A stretch of DNA of 64,000 nucleotides. Source: Helicobacter fennelliae (GTDB lineage: Bacteria > Campylobacterota > Campylobacteria > Campylobacterales > Helicobacteraceae). The stretch's first letter is position 1, and each line of letters begins with the position of its first letter. The notes below the pieces were generated by a model that was not told where the DNA came from, searched no databases, and saw only the letters and a program-made list of their open reading frames with translations. A program made the translations under genes and the position numbers. The stretch is taken from positions 1,178,001 through 1,242,000 of the forward strand of contig NZ_UGIB01000001.1 in NCBI RefSeq assembly GCF_900451005.1, read 5' to 3'. Shown here one piece after another: positions 1-6,255 of this stretch.

Positions 1-404
1 ACTTCTTGTTCTAACTTAAATTTCCAATTAACTCTTTCTCCTGTTTTAAAATTCTCAATATATCCAGCAGGATATCCATCTATATATCCAACATAAGCCC
101 CACTTTTTTCGCTCCCCTTATCGCCACTGACTTTTACTCGTTTGATTTTGCCATCCATTATAGGCAATCCATCAATAATTAATCCGCTCTCACTCAAAGC
201 CTTGTTAAATTGTTTGTATGCTTCATTGATGTCAATTTCATTTTCTTGTGGATATTTCCATTTATTAAATTGATGCAAATCAGTATTGCCAGATACATAC
301 CATTTTTTAGATTCGCTATCCCATTTTGCACCAAGACTTTTGGCTTCTTCCTTATCCTTATATGGAACATAAAGATAGTGTTTTTGTATTGGTGGGCGAG
401 GCAT
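1..404 (-). CDS. TraC-like conjugative DNA primase, N-terminal part (cut by window edge)
   Basis: Reading down from an ATG at 404, 134 codons stay open to the window edge. The first ~30 residues (YLYVPYKDKEEAKSLGAKWD, then KKWYV) match the DUF5710 module at the start of TraC-type plasmid primases. It is followed by a block around residues 75-130 with DGxxxRVxVxGDKG, SGAYVGYIDGYPAGYIENF and a WKF motif, also typical of these proteins. Family knowledge: such primases prime the transferred strand in the recipient. The catalytic Toprim/helicase part would lie left of the window and is not seen. Its start overlaps the upstream gene's stop by one base (TAATG), so the two are probably translationally coupled. 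Assignment is by motif recognition only. Confidence 0.6.
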   Translation of the reverse strand, partial: MPRPPIQKHYLYVPYKDKEEAKSLGAKWDSESKKWYVSGNTDLHQFNKWKYPQENEIDINEAYKQFNKALSESGLIIDGLPIMDGKIKRVKVSGDKGSEKSGAYVGYIDGYPAGYIENFKTGERVNWKFKLEQE

Positions 405-1261
405 TACCTATCCTTTCCTAAACTTGGATTCTGATTGCTTCGCTCCCTTGCTTTACTTTTACTTTTTTTTTGATTTTTAATTGCAATCTCGCTTTTCTTT
501 TTGATCTCATCAATCTTTTCTTGCGAAACTTCAATTTTAGATTCCGTATTTGATTTTTTTTCTATGGTATCTTTTTGATTTTGGGCGTTATCTATAATTT
601 GTCTTGCCTCTTGTGGAGAGATGTTTAATTTTTTTGACATAAGTTGTGCAAACTTATTATTGTCTATTTCAGCTTGACTGCTTGGTGTTTTGTGGTGAGC
701 TTCTCTAATTGCTCCTTGAAATCCAGCTAAAAAACCTGCTAACTCAGGACTAGACAATCCTTTTGCCAAATCTGCCATTTTGCCTATAGTATCCCAGCCT
801 TTTTCATCTAATTCATCTAAGCTTAGTGTCGGTGGCATTTTTAAAGCAGAGCAAAATTTATCTAGTCTAGTATCAGTATGCTCCTTTTCTTTTTGTGCTA
901 CTTTGGATTCTAAATCCACTCCAAAATTTTCGCGCAAATGGTTTATACCTTTTTCAAAATGTCCCATACCCAATGGCACAGACATATATTCCTCTACTCT
1001 CCTGCCATTTAATCCATAGGCAATACTAAATTCTATATTTGGTGTGTCTATATTGCCATTACTTTTTATATTTTCTTTGCGTGCAACATCAAGTGCGACT
1101 AGATGAGAAAGCACACTATCAATTTCATCTTTATTATTGTTTTGTCCATAAGTATCTTTATGTTCATTCACTAAGCTAAGTGTTTTATTGGTCTCATTAG
1201 ATTCAAAGCTGATTTCAAAAAAATCATCGTCTGTCTTTTTTAAATTATTGAAAATGCTCAT
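404..1261 (-). CDS. Hypothetical mobile-element protein, 285 aa
   Basis: No family recognised. The protein is soluble, without signal peptide or membrane segment. Residues ~60-215 look globular (SIAYGLNGRRVEEYMSVPLG, then a helical region with LSSPELAGFLAGFQ). The last ~70 residues are Lys/Glu/Ser/Gln-rich, probably coiled or disordered, and end in a basic stretch (SKSKARERSNQ...GKDR). It lies between a small helical gene (4-base ATGA overlap) and the TraC-like primase (1-base overlap), in a minus-strand run diverging from the mobilisation genes. A role in conjugation or DNA processing is inferred from position only. Confidence 0.6.
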   Translation of the reverse strand: MSIFNNLKKTDDDFFEISFESNETNKTLSLVNEHKDTYGQNNNKDEIDSVLSHLVALDVARKENIKSNGNIDTPNIEFSIAYGLNGRRVEEYMSVPLGMGHFEKGINHLRENFGVDLESKVAQKEKEHTDTRLDKFCSALKMPPTLSLDELDEKGWDTIGKMADLAKGLSSPELAGFLAGFQGAIREAHHKTPSSQAEIDNNKFAQLMSKKLNISPQEARQIIDNAQNQKDTIEKKSNTESKIEVSQEKIDEIKKKSEIAIKNQKKSKSKARERSNQNPSLGKDR

Positions 1262-1518
1262 TCTTTATCCTTTATATTAGATTTTGTATTTTTTGGTGTA
1301 GTTTCATTAAATATTGCTACCAACTTTTGAAAAGATTCGTTGATTTTTGGAGAAGACTTGATAATGTTATTAAGCTCTTCATTGTTTTGTGCCTCATTAA
1401 AAATGCTAAGTGAAAGATTTTTATACAAAGTATTGAGCTTTGCATTTTCTTTTGCAATTGCTTTTTTCATAGCAGCCGCATACTGTTCCCTCAAAGATTT
1501 AATATATGGCGTCTCCAT
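1258..1518 (-). CDS. Hypothetical small helical protein, 86 aa
   Basis: First gene of the minus-strand run that leads to the primase. It starts with ATG at 1518, preceded by AAAGGTAACTTAAA, a usable ribosome site. The product is entirely helical-looking, charged and Lys/Asn/Glu-rich (AAAMKKAIAKENAKLNTLYK), with no cysteines or membrane segment. The stop overlaps the next start as ATGA. No function can be assigned. Its promoter should lie in the 1519-1838 region that also carries the candidate transfer origin. Confidence 0.5.
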   Translation of the reverse strand: METPYIKSLREQYAAAMKKAIAKENAKLNTLYKNLSLSIFNEAQNNEELNNIIKSSPKINESFQKLVAIFNETTPKNTKSNIKDKE

Positions 1519-1648
1519 TTTAAGTTACCTTTCCTTTAGTGTTATATAAAAATAATATCAATTTATATCATAAATTTAAAAATATATAGATATAAAATAT
1601 CAAAAATACTTGACTATTTGATATTTATATGAAATAATGCGTTTTTAA

Positions 1649-1684
1649 GAATATGTAGAATATGTAGAATATGTAGAATATGTA
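1649..1684. repeat. Four tandem 9-bp repeats (GAATATGTA)
   Basis: Four exact contiguous copies of GAATATGTA, followed by a degenerate GGATAG. They lie in the intergenic region between the divergent minus-strand run and the mobilisation genes, about 50 bp from the inverted repeat proposed as oriT. Iterons of this kind bind replication or relaxosome proteins in plasmids; that role is inferred here. Confidence 0.7.
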
Positions 1685-1733
1685 GGATAGGGAAAAAGGT
1701 GCAAAATGTAATACATTTTTAAGCCTTTTTTCC

Positions 1734-1765
1734 ACAAATTTAAAAATTTGTCCTGTGTCTTGCGA
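1734..1765 (+). other. Candidate origin of transfer (oriT) with nic-like site
   Basis: A perfect 8-bp inverted repeat, ACAAATTT-AA-AAATTTGT (1734-1751), runs directly into TCCTGTGT (1751-1758). MOBP relaxases such as those of RP4 and R64 nick within a (A/T)TCCTG|Y core next to an inverted repeat, upstream of the mobilisation genes. Here the MobC-like and relaxase genes start 80-700 bp downstream on the same strand. Two further perfect hairpins (1810-1830 and 1835-1854) lie between this site and the mobC-like start. The 320-bp gap 1519-1838 holds no other feature apart from the 9-bp tandem repeats. Confidence 0.45.
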
Positions 1766-1809
1766 AGCTCTTAAGTCTCAATTTTGTAAAACACAAATTT
1801 GAGAAAAGT

Positions 1810-1854
1810 CCTAGCAAAGATTTTGCTAGGAAGTCGTTTTGAAAAATCAAAACG
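1810..1854. repeat. Two adjacent perfect inverted repeats at the mobC-like start
   Basis: CCTAGCAAA-gat-TTTGCTAGG (1810-1830) is followed four bases later by CGTTTTGA-aaaa-TCAAAACG (1835-1854). The second hairpin covers the TTG start codon at 1839, and the first contains the likely ribosome site (AGGA, 1828-1831). In RNA both would sequester translation initiation of the mobC-like gene. In DNA they could be relaxosome-protein or autoregulatory sites. Structure is seen directly; function is inferred. Confidence 0.6.
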
Positions 1855-2471
1855 AAGTGTTTTTATTTGATAATACTTTTGCATTACCAAACAAAATAGC
1901 AAACACCAAACATAAGGATGAGGGTAGGGAAGTGGCAAACAAAAATACGATTATTTCATTTAGAATCTCTTTGCAAAATGCAGATGTTTTAAATCAATTA
2001 TCCAAAGAATTGCATATGTCAAAATCAAGCATACTTAATGATTTGCTGTATAAACATTTGCAAGGCTCACAACACTTTAAAAGAATAGAATCTGTCAAAG
2101 AGTCTTCTAAAGAAGTTTATAAGACTATTAAAATCTCATTCACAAGGAAAGAATACGATTTGCTGAAATGTATAGCGCAAAATACAACTACAAGCTCCGT
2201 GCCAAAGTTTATAAAATTCCATACACTTAATATGATTTACAATTCCAAAATCCTTGACAATAAAGAGATTGAAGCACTTGCACTTACTCGAAGCGAACTT
2301 AATAAAATTGGTGTCAATATCAATCAAATTGCGCGAGTGTTAAACACACAAAGTGAAGCAGACATAGCTTCTAATCTGCTTACAACATTAGAGCACTTAG
2401 ATAGCAAACTTACACAAATGTCTAGTGAGATTAAAGCACTATGTCATAATTCACAAGGAATTTTACAATGA
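1839..2471 (+). CDS. MobC-like relaxosome accessory protein (RHH plus MobC region), 210 aa
   Basis: The N-terminal half (~33-72) has a ribbon-helix-helix pattern: a strand (TIISFRISL) then helices with LSKELHMSKSSILNDLL. The C-terminal half contains LNKIGVNINQIARVLN, the hallmark of MobC/MbeC-type mobilisation proteins, which bind oriT and help the relaxase open the DNA. The start is taken as TTG at 1839, with AGGA seven bases upstream; a GTG at 1857 is the alternative. The stop overlaps the relaxase ATG (ATGA), consistent with co-translation. The adjoining hairpins suggest it may control its own translation. Confidence 0.7.
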   Translation: MKNQNEVFLFDNTFALPNKIANTKHKDEGREVANKNTIISFRISLQNADVLNQLSKELHMSKSSILNDLLYKHLQGSQHFKRIESVKESSKEVYKTIKISFTRKEYDLLKCIAQNTTTSSVPKFIKFHTLNMIYNSKILDNKEIEALALTRSELNKIGVNINQIARVLNTQSEADIASNLLTTLEHLDSKLTQMSSEIKALCHNSQGILQ

Positions 2472-4072
2472 GTGTTACTCCAAAAAGATTTAGCGATGAT
2501 GAACTTGAGTGGAAAGCAAAGAAAATAAAAAATGTGCGAATTGAGCACGCCAAAATTAATCAAATCAATCTCGCAAGAAAAAAATCAAAACCACTTGTCT
2601 CTTTCAAGCAAATTGTCCAAAGCAATCCAGCAAAAGCTAAGCTTTTAAAGCGTGAAAAATTATCAAACAATGGCTATGAAGTAGTATTTAAAATTACTTC
2701 AAACGCAAAAAATACAAAGCAATTGAGCGCACATATTAACTATATTTCAAGGCAAGGGAGTTTAGAGCTAATAGATTCTGATTTGAATATTTATACCAAC
2801 AAAAAAGACCTTGTGTATTGCCTTGAAAATTATCAAAATGGCTATGTTATCCCAAATGAAAATGAAAATAAAACAGAGCGGAGAGAAACTTACAATATGG
2901 TTTTTTCAATGCGTGATTATGATGACTGCGATGAGAGTTCGCTTAGAAATGCTGCATTTGAAACGATAAAAAATCTCTATCCAAACACACATTTTACACT
3001 TGCCTTTCACAATGATACAGATAATCCTCACTGCCATATTTGTTTAAAGGCTACCAACAACGATGGTTCGCGCATTGATATTAAAAAGGCAGATTGCTTG
3101 AAAATTCGTAAGAGCTTTGCCGACAATCTTAACAAGCGTGGAATCTATGCTCTCGCCACAAGCAGAAGAGATAAGGTTCGCGGAAGACAAATCGCAAACA
3201 ATAATCTAGAATATGTAGAACCAAAAACCTTGCACGAACATAATGCCAAACCACATTATTATAGAGTGCTAGATTTTGGTGAAGCACCATACAATAATGA
3301 TATTCTCAATAAACCTAGCTATTTTATTAGCTATTACACACGCAAAGGCAATGCAACCATTTGGGGAGAGAATCTGCGGCAGATTGTAGAGGATTCTAAA
3401 TTACAAAAAGGAGAATATGTGCGCATTGCAAAAATAGGCTATGAGTTGCGTCCTTATGAGTTTGAGAAAAAAATTAAAGGCAGACTTTATACTATTAGCA
3501 CAGCAACAAAGGTTGCTAAGTGGGATATATCTGTAATGAATCGCGCAGAAAAAAGCTTCATAAAGCTCCCTAAGGTTAAAGTAGTAACGACTATGAAGCT
3601 AAAAGAAAGCAATATAAAAAGCACAGATTCTACAAACATCACAGAGAATGCACCAAAACGCTATACTAAACAAGAGTGGGCAAATTATTACGCCAAAAAA
3701 GCAAATTTAACACAAAGGATAGAAAATGCAAAACCTAAGTCAAGAAAATACACAAGAGAACAATGGGCAAAATACAATGCAGAACGAAAACTTGGAGGAC
3801 AAGGAGGCATCATTAAACCAAATTCCACTTTATACAAGTCCAACGCTCCTTCTCTTAGAAATCGACCCAAATCCTATGCCGATATGTGCGGAATGTCCAA
3901 GGGCAATGTGGCATATAAGCAAAGTAGCAGACCAAGCAATGATAAGGTGCTTTTGCCAAGCAATGCACAGCATAACCTACGAAGCAATACAAAGCAAGAA
4001 TCCAAAGGGCGAAATGATAATAGAGAATTGCGATGGACAACTAGCGGCGATACAGGAACTACTAGAGAATGA
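2468..4072 (+). CDS. MOBP-type conjugative relaxase, 534 aa
   Basis: Nicks oriT and pilots single-stranded DNA. Two hallmarks are visible: a Tyr-containing motif near residue 92 (LSAHINYISRQG), the likely DNA-linking tyrosine, and the metal-binding histidine motif FHNDTDNPHCH (H181, H188, H190). The C-terminal region has two copies of a Y-T-x-x-(E/Q)-W-A-x-Y motif, at about residues 399-407 and 428-436. The last ~90 residues are basic and low in complexity and overlap a Cys-rich gene in another frame from 3726. It follows the MobC-like gene with a 4-base overlap. No coupling protein or secretion genes are visible in the window. Confidence 0.85.
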   Translation: MSVTPKRFSDDELEWKAKKIKNVRIEHAKINQINLARKKSKPLVSFKQIVQSNPAKAKLLKREKLSNNGYEVVFKITSNAKNTKQLSAHINYISRQGSLELIDSDLNIYTNKKDLVYCLENYQNGYVIPNENENKTERRETYNMVFSMRDYDDCDESSLRNAAFETIKNLYPNTHFTLAFHNDTDNPHCHICLKATNNDGSRIDIKKADCLKIRKSFADNLNKRGIYALATSRRDKVRGRQIANNNLEYVEPKTLHEHNAKPHYYRVLDFGEAPYNNDILNKPSYFISYYTRKGNATIWGENLRQIVEDSKLQKGEYVRIAKIGYELRPYEFEKKIKGRLYTISTATKVAKWDISVMNRAEKSFIKLPKVKVVTTMKLKESNIKSTDSTNITENAPKRYTKQEWANYYAKKANLTQRIENAKPKSRKYTREQWAKYNAERKLGGQGGIIKPNSTLYKSNAPSLRNRPKSYADMCGMSKGNVAYKQSSRPSNDKVLLPSNAQHNLRSNTKQESKGRNDNRELRWTTSGDTGTTRE

Positions 4073-4085
4073 TGATAATTGTTAG
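3726..4085 (+). CDS. Overlapping Cys-rich small protein in an alternative frame, 119 aa
   Basis: This gene overlaps the relaxase 3' end by 347 bases in another frame. Three features argue that it is real: a good ribosome site (AAAGGA, six bases before the ATG), an acidic rather than random composition, and a coherent Cys/His/aromatic block at ~52-85 (ICAECPRAMWHIS, then RCFCQAMHSITYE and NCDGQ). That block looks like a zinc-binding module. In contrast, the relaxase frame over the same bases is a basic Ser/Asn/Lys-rich tail. I do not recognise a named family. A conjugation-related role is inferred from the overlap with the relaxase. Confidence 0.6.
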   Translation: MQNLSQENTQENNGQNTMQNENLEDKEASLNQIPLYTSPTLLLLEIDPNPMPICAECPRAMWHISKVADQAMIRCFCQAMHSITYEAIQSKNPKGEMIIENCDGQLAAIQELLENDDNC

Positions 4086-4107
4086 ATTTTATTATCTCAA
4101 GATAAAT

Positions 4108-4117
4108 GGGGGGGGGG
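4108..4117. repeat. Poly-G tract, G10, intergenic
   Basis: Ten consecutive G residues on the plus strand, 23 bp after the Cys-rich gene and between convergent genes. Tracts of this length are slippage hotspots in Helicobacter. No reading frame is obviously switched by it, so it could be a remnant of a phase-variable gene or tune a transcript 3' end. Confidence 0.85.
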
Positions 4118-4142
4118 TAAATACTAACAAATTGCACTGAAT

Positions 4143-4176
4143 AACCTACTAGCTATACAAAGATAGCTGGTAGGTT
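4143..4176 (-). terminator. Hairpin downstream of the TRL-like remnant
   Basis: A 14-bp stem with one mismatch, AACCTACTAGCTAT-acaaag-ATAGCTGGTAGGTT, lies five bases beyond the stop of the minus-strand TRL-like frame. The stem is strong, but the expected U-run is absent. It is probably the original terminator of the TRL-like gene and could act bidirectionally. Confidence 0.5.
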
Positions 4177-4180
4177 AAGG

Positions 4181-4432
4181 TTAATTACCTGAAACAATGG
4201 TTGTATAAGTGCTATAAATGCCAAGCACACTAAATGCTTTAGTATCTACAGCCTTAATTGATTGAATGCGCCCATTTTTTGCTGCTGTCTCAATAGAACA
4301 ATCACCAATAGCTACAAGAGCTAAAATGCTTGTGCAAGTCGCCTCTCCTTTTTCAACCTCGTTCCAATAAAGCGTGCTTTTCCCAGCACCATTAACACCA
4401 GCAAAGATAAAGGCTGTTTTATTTTGATTCAT
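4181..4432 (-). pseudogene. Chimeric fragment: zeta-toxin N-terminus fused to TRL-like C-terminus
   Basis: The frame begins with ATG at 4432 (AAGGA upstream), 14 bases inside the preceding gene. The first ~25 residues (FIFAGVNGAGKSTLYWNEVE) are the Walker A start of a zeta-toxin/UDP-GlcNAc kinase. From residue ~28 the sequence switches to a TRL-like family C-terminus (CTSILALVAIGDCSIETAAK, then VD...VLGIYSTYTTIVSGN). TRL proteins are small exported proteins with this conserved end. The kinase lacks everything after the P-loop, and the TRL part lacks its signal peptide, so neither should work. A recombination or deletion junction near 4350 is the simplest explanation. An in-frame ATG at 4477 is possible but less likely. 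Confidence 0.65.
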
Positions 4433-4700
4433 CTTTGTCTTCCTTGTTTTCAAACCCCTTACTATCCAGCCACGCATTGAGTGCTTGAGTGAAAATATAT
4501 GTTTGTGTCTCTATTCTTTTGGCATTTTCACTATTTTGGTAGCGTTTTAGACGCTCTATGAGCTCTATGGGTAGCAAAACGCTAAAAACTTTAGTTTTTA
4601 CTACACCCTTTGTTTCAGCCCTACCGCCATTTTCAAATTCACTCTCACTTACACCTTTACTTTGTAGAGGCTGTGCTGTTTGTTTTTTAAATCCACCCAT
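4419..4700 (-). CDS. CopG/RHH-like small protein, possible antitoxin of a lost zeta toxin, 93 aa
   Basis: The start ATG at 4700 follows AAGGAATAAAA. The centre (~35-75: KVFSVLLPIELIERLKRYQN, then TQTYIFTQALNAWL) has a strand-helix-helix pattern like ribbon-helix-helix DNA-binding antitoxins; both ends look disordered. The stop overlaps the truncated zeta-type frame by 14 bases, the layout usual for an antitoxin-toxin pair. Since the toxin is reduced to its P-loop, this gene is probably an orphan antitoxin or regulator. Family placement is by pattern only. Confidence 0.55.
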   Translation of the reverse strand: MGGFKKQTAQPLQSKGVSESEFENGGRAETKGVVKTKVFSVLLPIELIERLKRYQNSENAKRIETQTYIFTQALNAWLDSKGFENKEDKDESK

Positions 4701-4767
4701 TTTTATTCCTTAATTAAAATATTTAAAACATTTTACAATAATTTTATTTACAATATTTTATAAGTAT

Positions 4768-5439
4768 TTATAATGTTTTTCCAAATGCCACGATTTCCTC
4801 GCATAAAGCTTGAAATTCGTTCTCTGCCTTATCATCGTTAAACTCATCTAGACTTTTACCATCTATTACAGCCCTCTTATATGCTCTGCGCTCATAAATC
4901 AATGATTTTAGAATGGCTACTTCCTCCAAGCTCTTATCTTTAATAGCAGATTCTACAAACTCCTTTAACTCATCTAACTCTTTATGCAAAAATGGATTTG
5001 GACTAATTTTGTTAAAGAGAATAAGACAATGAAGCTTTGGATTATTCTCTTTTGCCAAGTTAAACACTTCTAGCATTCTATCTAGCACCACTACATCATA
5101 TTGTGATGGGATTGTGGGGATAATAAGCAAATTTGCCCTATTCATAGCTATTCGCATCTCTTTACTATCAGCTCCTCCTGTATCAATAATTACACAATCG
5201 TTTTTGCTTTCTTGCAAAGTGATTTCATCTTTTAATGAACTGCCCAATTTACTTATATTTGAAAACAACGGCTTTAATTCACTATCGCTTCTATTATTGC
5301 TAAAAACTTCACTGCTCCGCTGTGGGTCTGCGTCAATAAGTGTTACTTTATCACCTTGTTTGGCTAGATAGCACGCTAGATTTACTGCCATTGTAGTTTT
5401 GCCACTACCACTCTTTTCATTTGCTATGGCAATTATCAT
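4768..5439 (-). CDS. parA: ParA-family partition ATPase, 223 aa
   Basis: The N-terminus carries the deviant Walker A of ParA/MinD ATPases ([10 protein letters not shown], signature Lys9 and catalytic Lys14), then [11 protein letters not shown] (Walker A') and a Walker B-like VIIDTGG near residue 86. Length fits the small plasmid ParA (ParF-type) group without an N-terminal DNA-binding domain. Such proteins form dynamic ATP-dependent filaments or gradients that segregate plasmids. It would maintain the element when excised or replicating. The gene upstream (5436-5762) overlaps by four bases and sits where a ParB/ParG-type centromere-binding partner would be expected. Confidence 0.88.
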   Translation of the reverse strand: MIIAIANEKSGSGKTTMAVNLACYLAKQGDKVTLIDADPQRSSEVFSNNRSDSELKPLFSNISKLGSSLKDEITLQESKNDCVIIDTGGADSKEMRIAMNRANLLIIPTIPSQYDVVVLDRMLEVFNLAKENNPKLHCLILFNKISPNPFLHKELDELKEFVESAIKDKSLEEVAILKSLIYERRAYKRAVIDGKSLDEFNDDKAENEFQALCEEIVAFGKTL

Positions 5440-5762
5440 TCCTGCTCCTTTGCTTTAATATTTTTTACACACTCTTTAATGAGCATTTCCATATCAATGT
5501 TTTCACAACCAGCATTGAGCCTACTGCCAATTTCTCTTAAAATATCTCTTTGCAACACTTCCTCAAATCTCTCACTTAATTTTTCTCTATCAAGCCCAGA
5601 GAATCCTTCCCACTCTTCATCATTTATATATACAGCTATGCTGTTTATCACACCATTGTCTGTATAAACTTCAAGGTTAATTCGCTTAATATGATATATA
5701 CTAAACAAATCATTTGTATATTTGCTCTCCAACACGACAAAGTCATTTTTTTGTTTATTCAT
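5436..5762 (-). CDS. Hypothetical protein coupled to ParA, 108 aa
   Basis: Precedes parA in the same transcript and overlaps it as ATGA. The N-terminal half is beta-rich ([30 protein letters not shown]); the C-terminal half is helical and acidic ([19 protein letters not shown]). No ParB, ParG or ribbon-helix-helix signature is visible. A centromere-binding or ParA-stimulating role is possible from gene order alone. The DNA just upstream (5763-5929) is extremely AT-rich and could hold the promoter and a partition site. Confidence 0.5.
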   Translation of the reverse strand: MNKQKNDFVVLESKYTNDLFSIYHIKRINLEVYTDNGVINSIAVYINDEEWEGFSGLDREKLSERFEEVLQRDILREIGSRLNAGCENIDMEMLIKECVKNIKAKEQE

Positions 5763-5929
5763 TTTTTATCCTTTATTTTACAATTATTTATAATTTTATA
5801 AAATAAAAATAAATGAAAATAAATTATTTAAATCTAAATATAAATAATTATAATTTAATATTTTTAAATATATATAAATAATTTAAAAAAATTTAATATA
5901 AAATATATTACTTGTTAATACTTTTTAAT
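5763..5929. other. Extremely AT-rich intergenic segment
   Basis: About 167 bp almost devoid of G and C, with many short TTTAAATATA and AATAAAT-type words, between the parA run and the next upstream minus-strand gene. It contains no gene. Such DNA could be a partition site, a replication unwinding element or only a promoter region. No precise repeats could be defined by eye. Confidence 0.5.
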
Positions 5930-6238
5930 TTATTTTTCTACTTGTATTTTTCTGGCAGTTTCATTTATAGCTTTAATTTCAAATGATTTGGGCGCAAAAG
6001 TGCTTACATAGCCTTTCTGTTGGCTCATTTTTTGGATTTCTTTTATTATTTGGTTGTTATCTCTGCGTAAAGCGTCTAAATATGTGGCGTTTGGATATTC
6101 ATTGTGCTTGATTTGCTCACTTAAATATTCTATAATTTCTGTATTTTTTAGCAATTTTACTTCTTGGCTTTGTATGTGTTCGTAGATATTGGAGAAAAAA
6201 TTATTAATTCTCGCCCACAATCCATTAAACTTAATCAC
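5930..6238 (-). CDS. Hypothetical protein, 102 aa, just after the truncated DarB-like gene
   Basis: No family recognised. Mostly helical, charged and probably soluble (FSNIYEHIQSQEVKLLKNTE, then LDALRRDNNQIIKEIQKMSQ). It starts 17 bp after the stop of the truncated DarB-like frame. It could be an independent small gene or a fragment left by the deletion that truncated that large gene; its sequence does not match the helicase or methylase motifs expected there. No ribosome site is convincing. Confidence 0.4.
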   Translation of the reverse strand: MIKFNGLWARINNFFSNIYEHIQSQEVKLLKNTEIIEYLSEQIKHNEYPNATYLDALRRDNNQIIKEIQKMSQQKGYVSTFAPKSFEIKAINETARKIQVEK

Positions 6239-6255
6239 ACTTCTAAAATCGTTCT

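Noticed and set aside
3874-4137. Minus-strand open frame opposite the relaxase tail
   Set aside because: Antisense shadow without ribosome site; composition follows the dual-coding plus strand.
4181-4477. A complete 98-aa zeta toxin or ATPase
   Set aside because: Only the first strand and P-loop are kinase-like; the remainder is TRL-like, so no functional zeta domain exists. The upstream extension to 4477 is inside the RHH gene.
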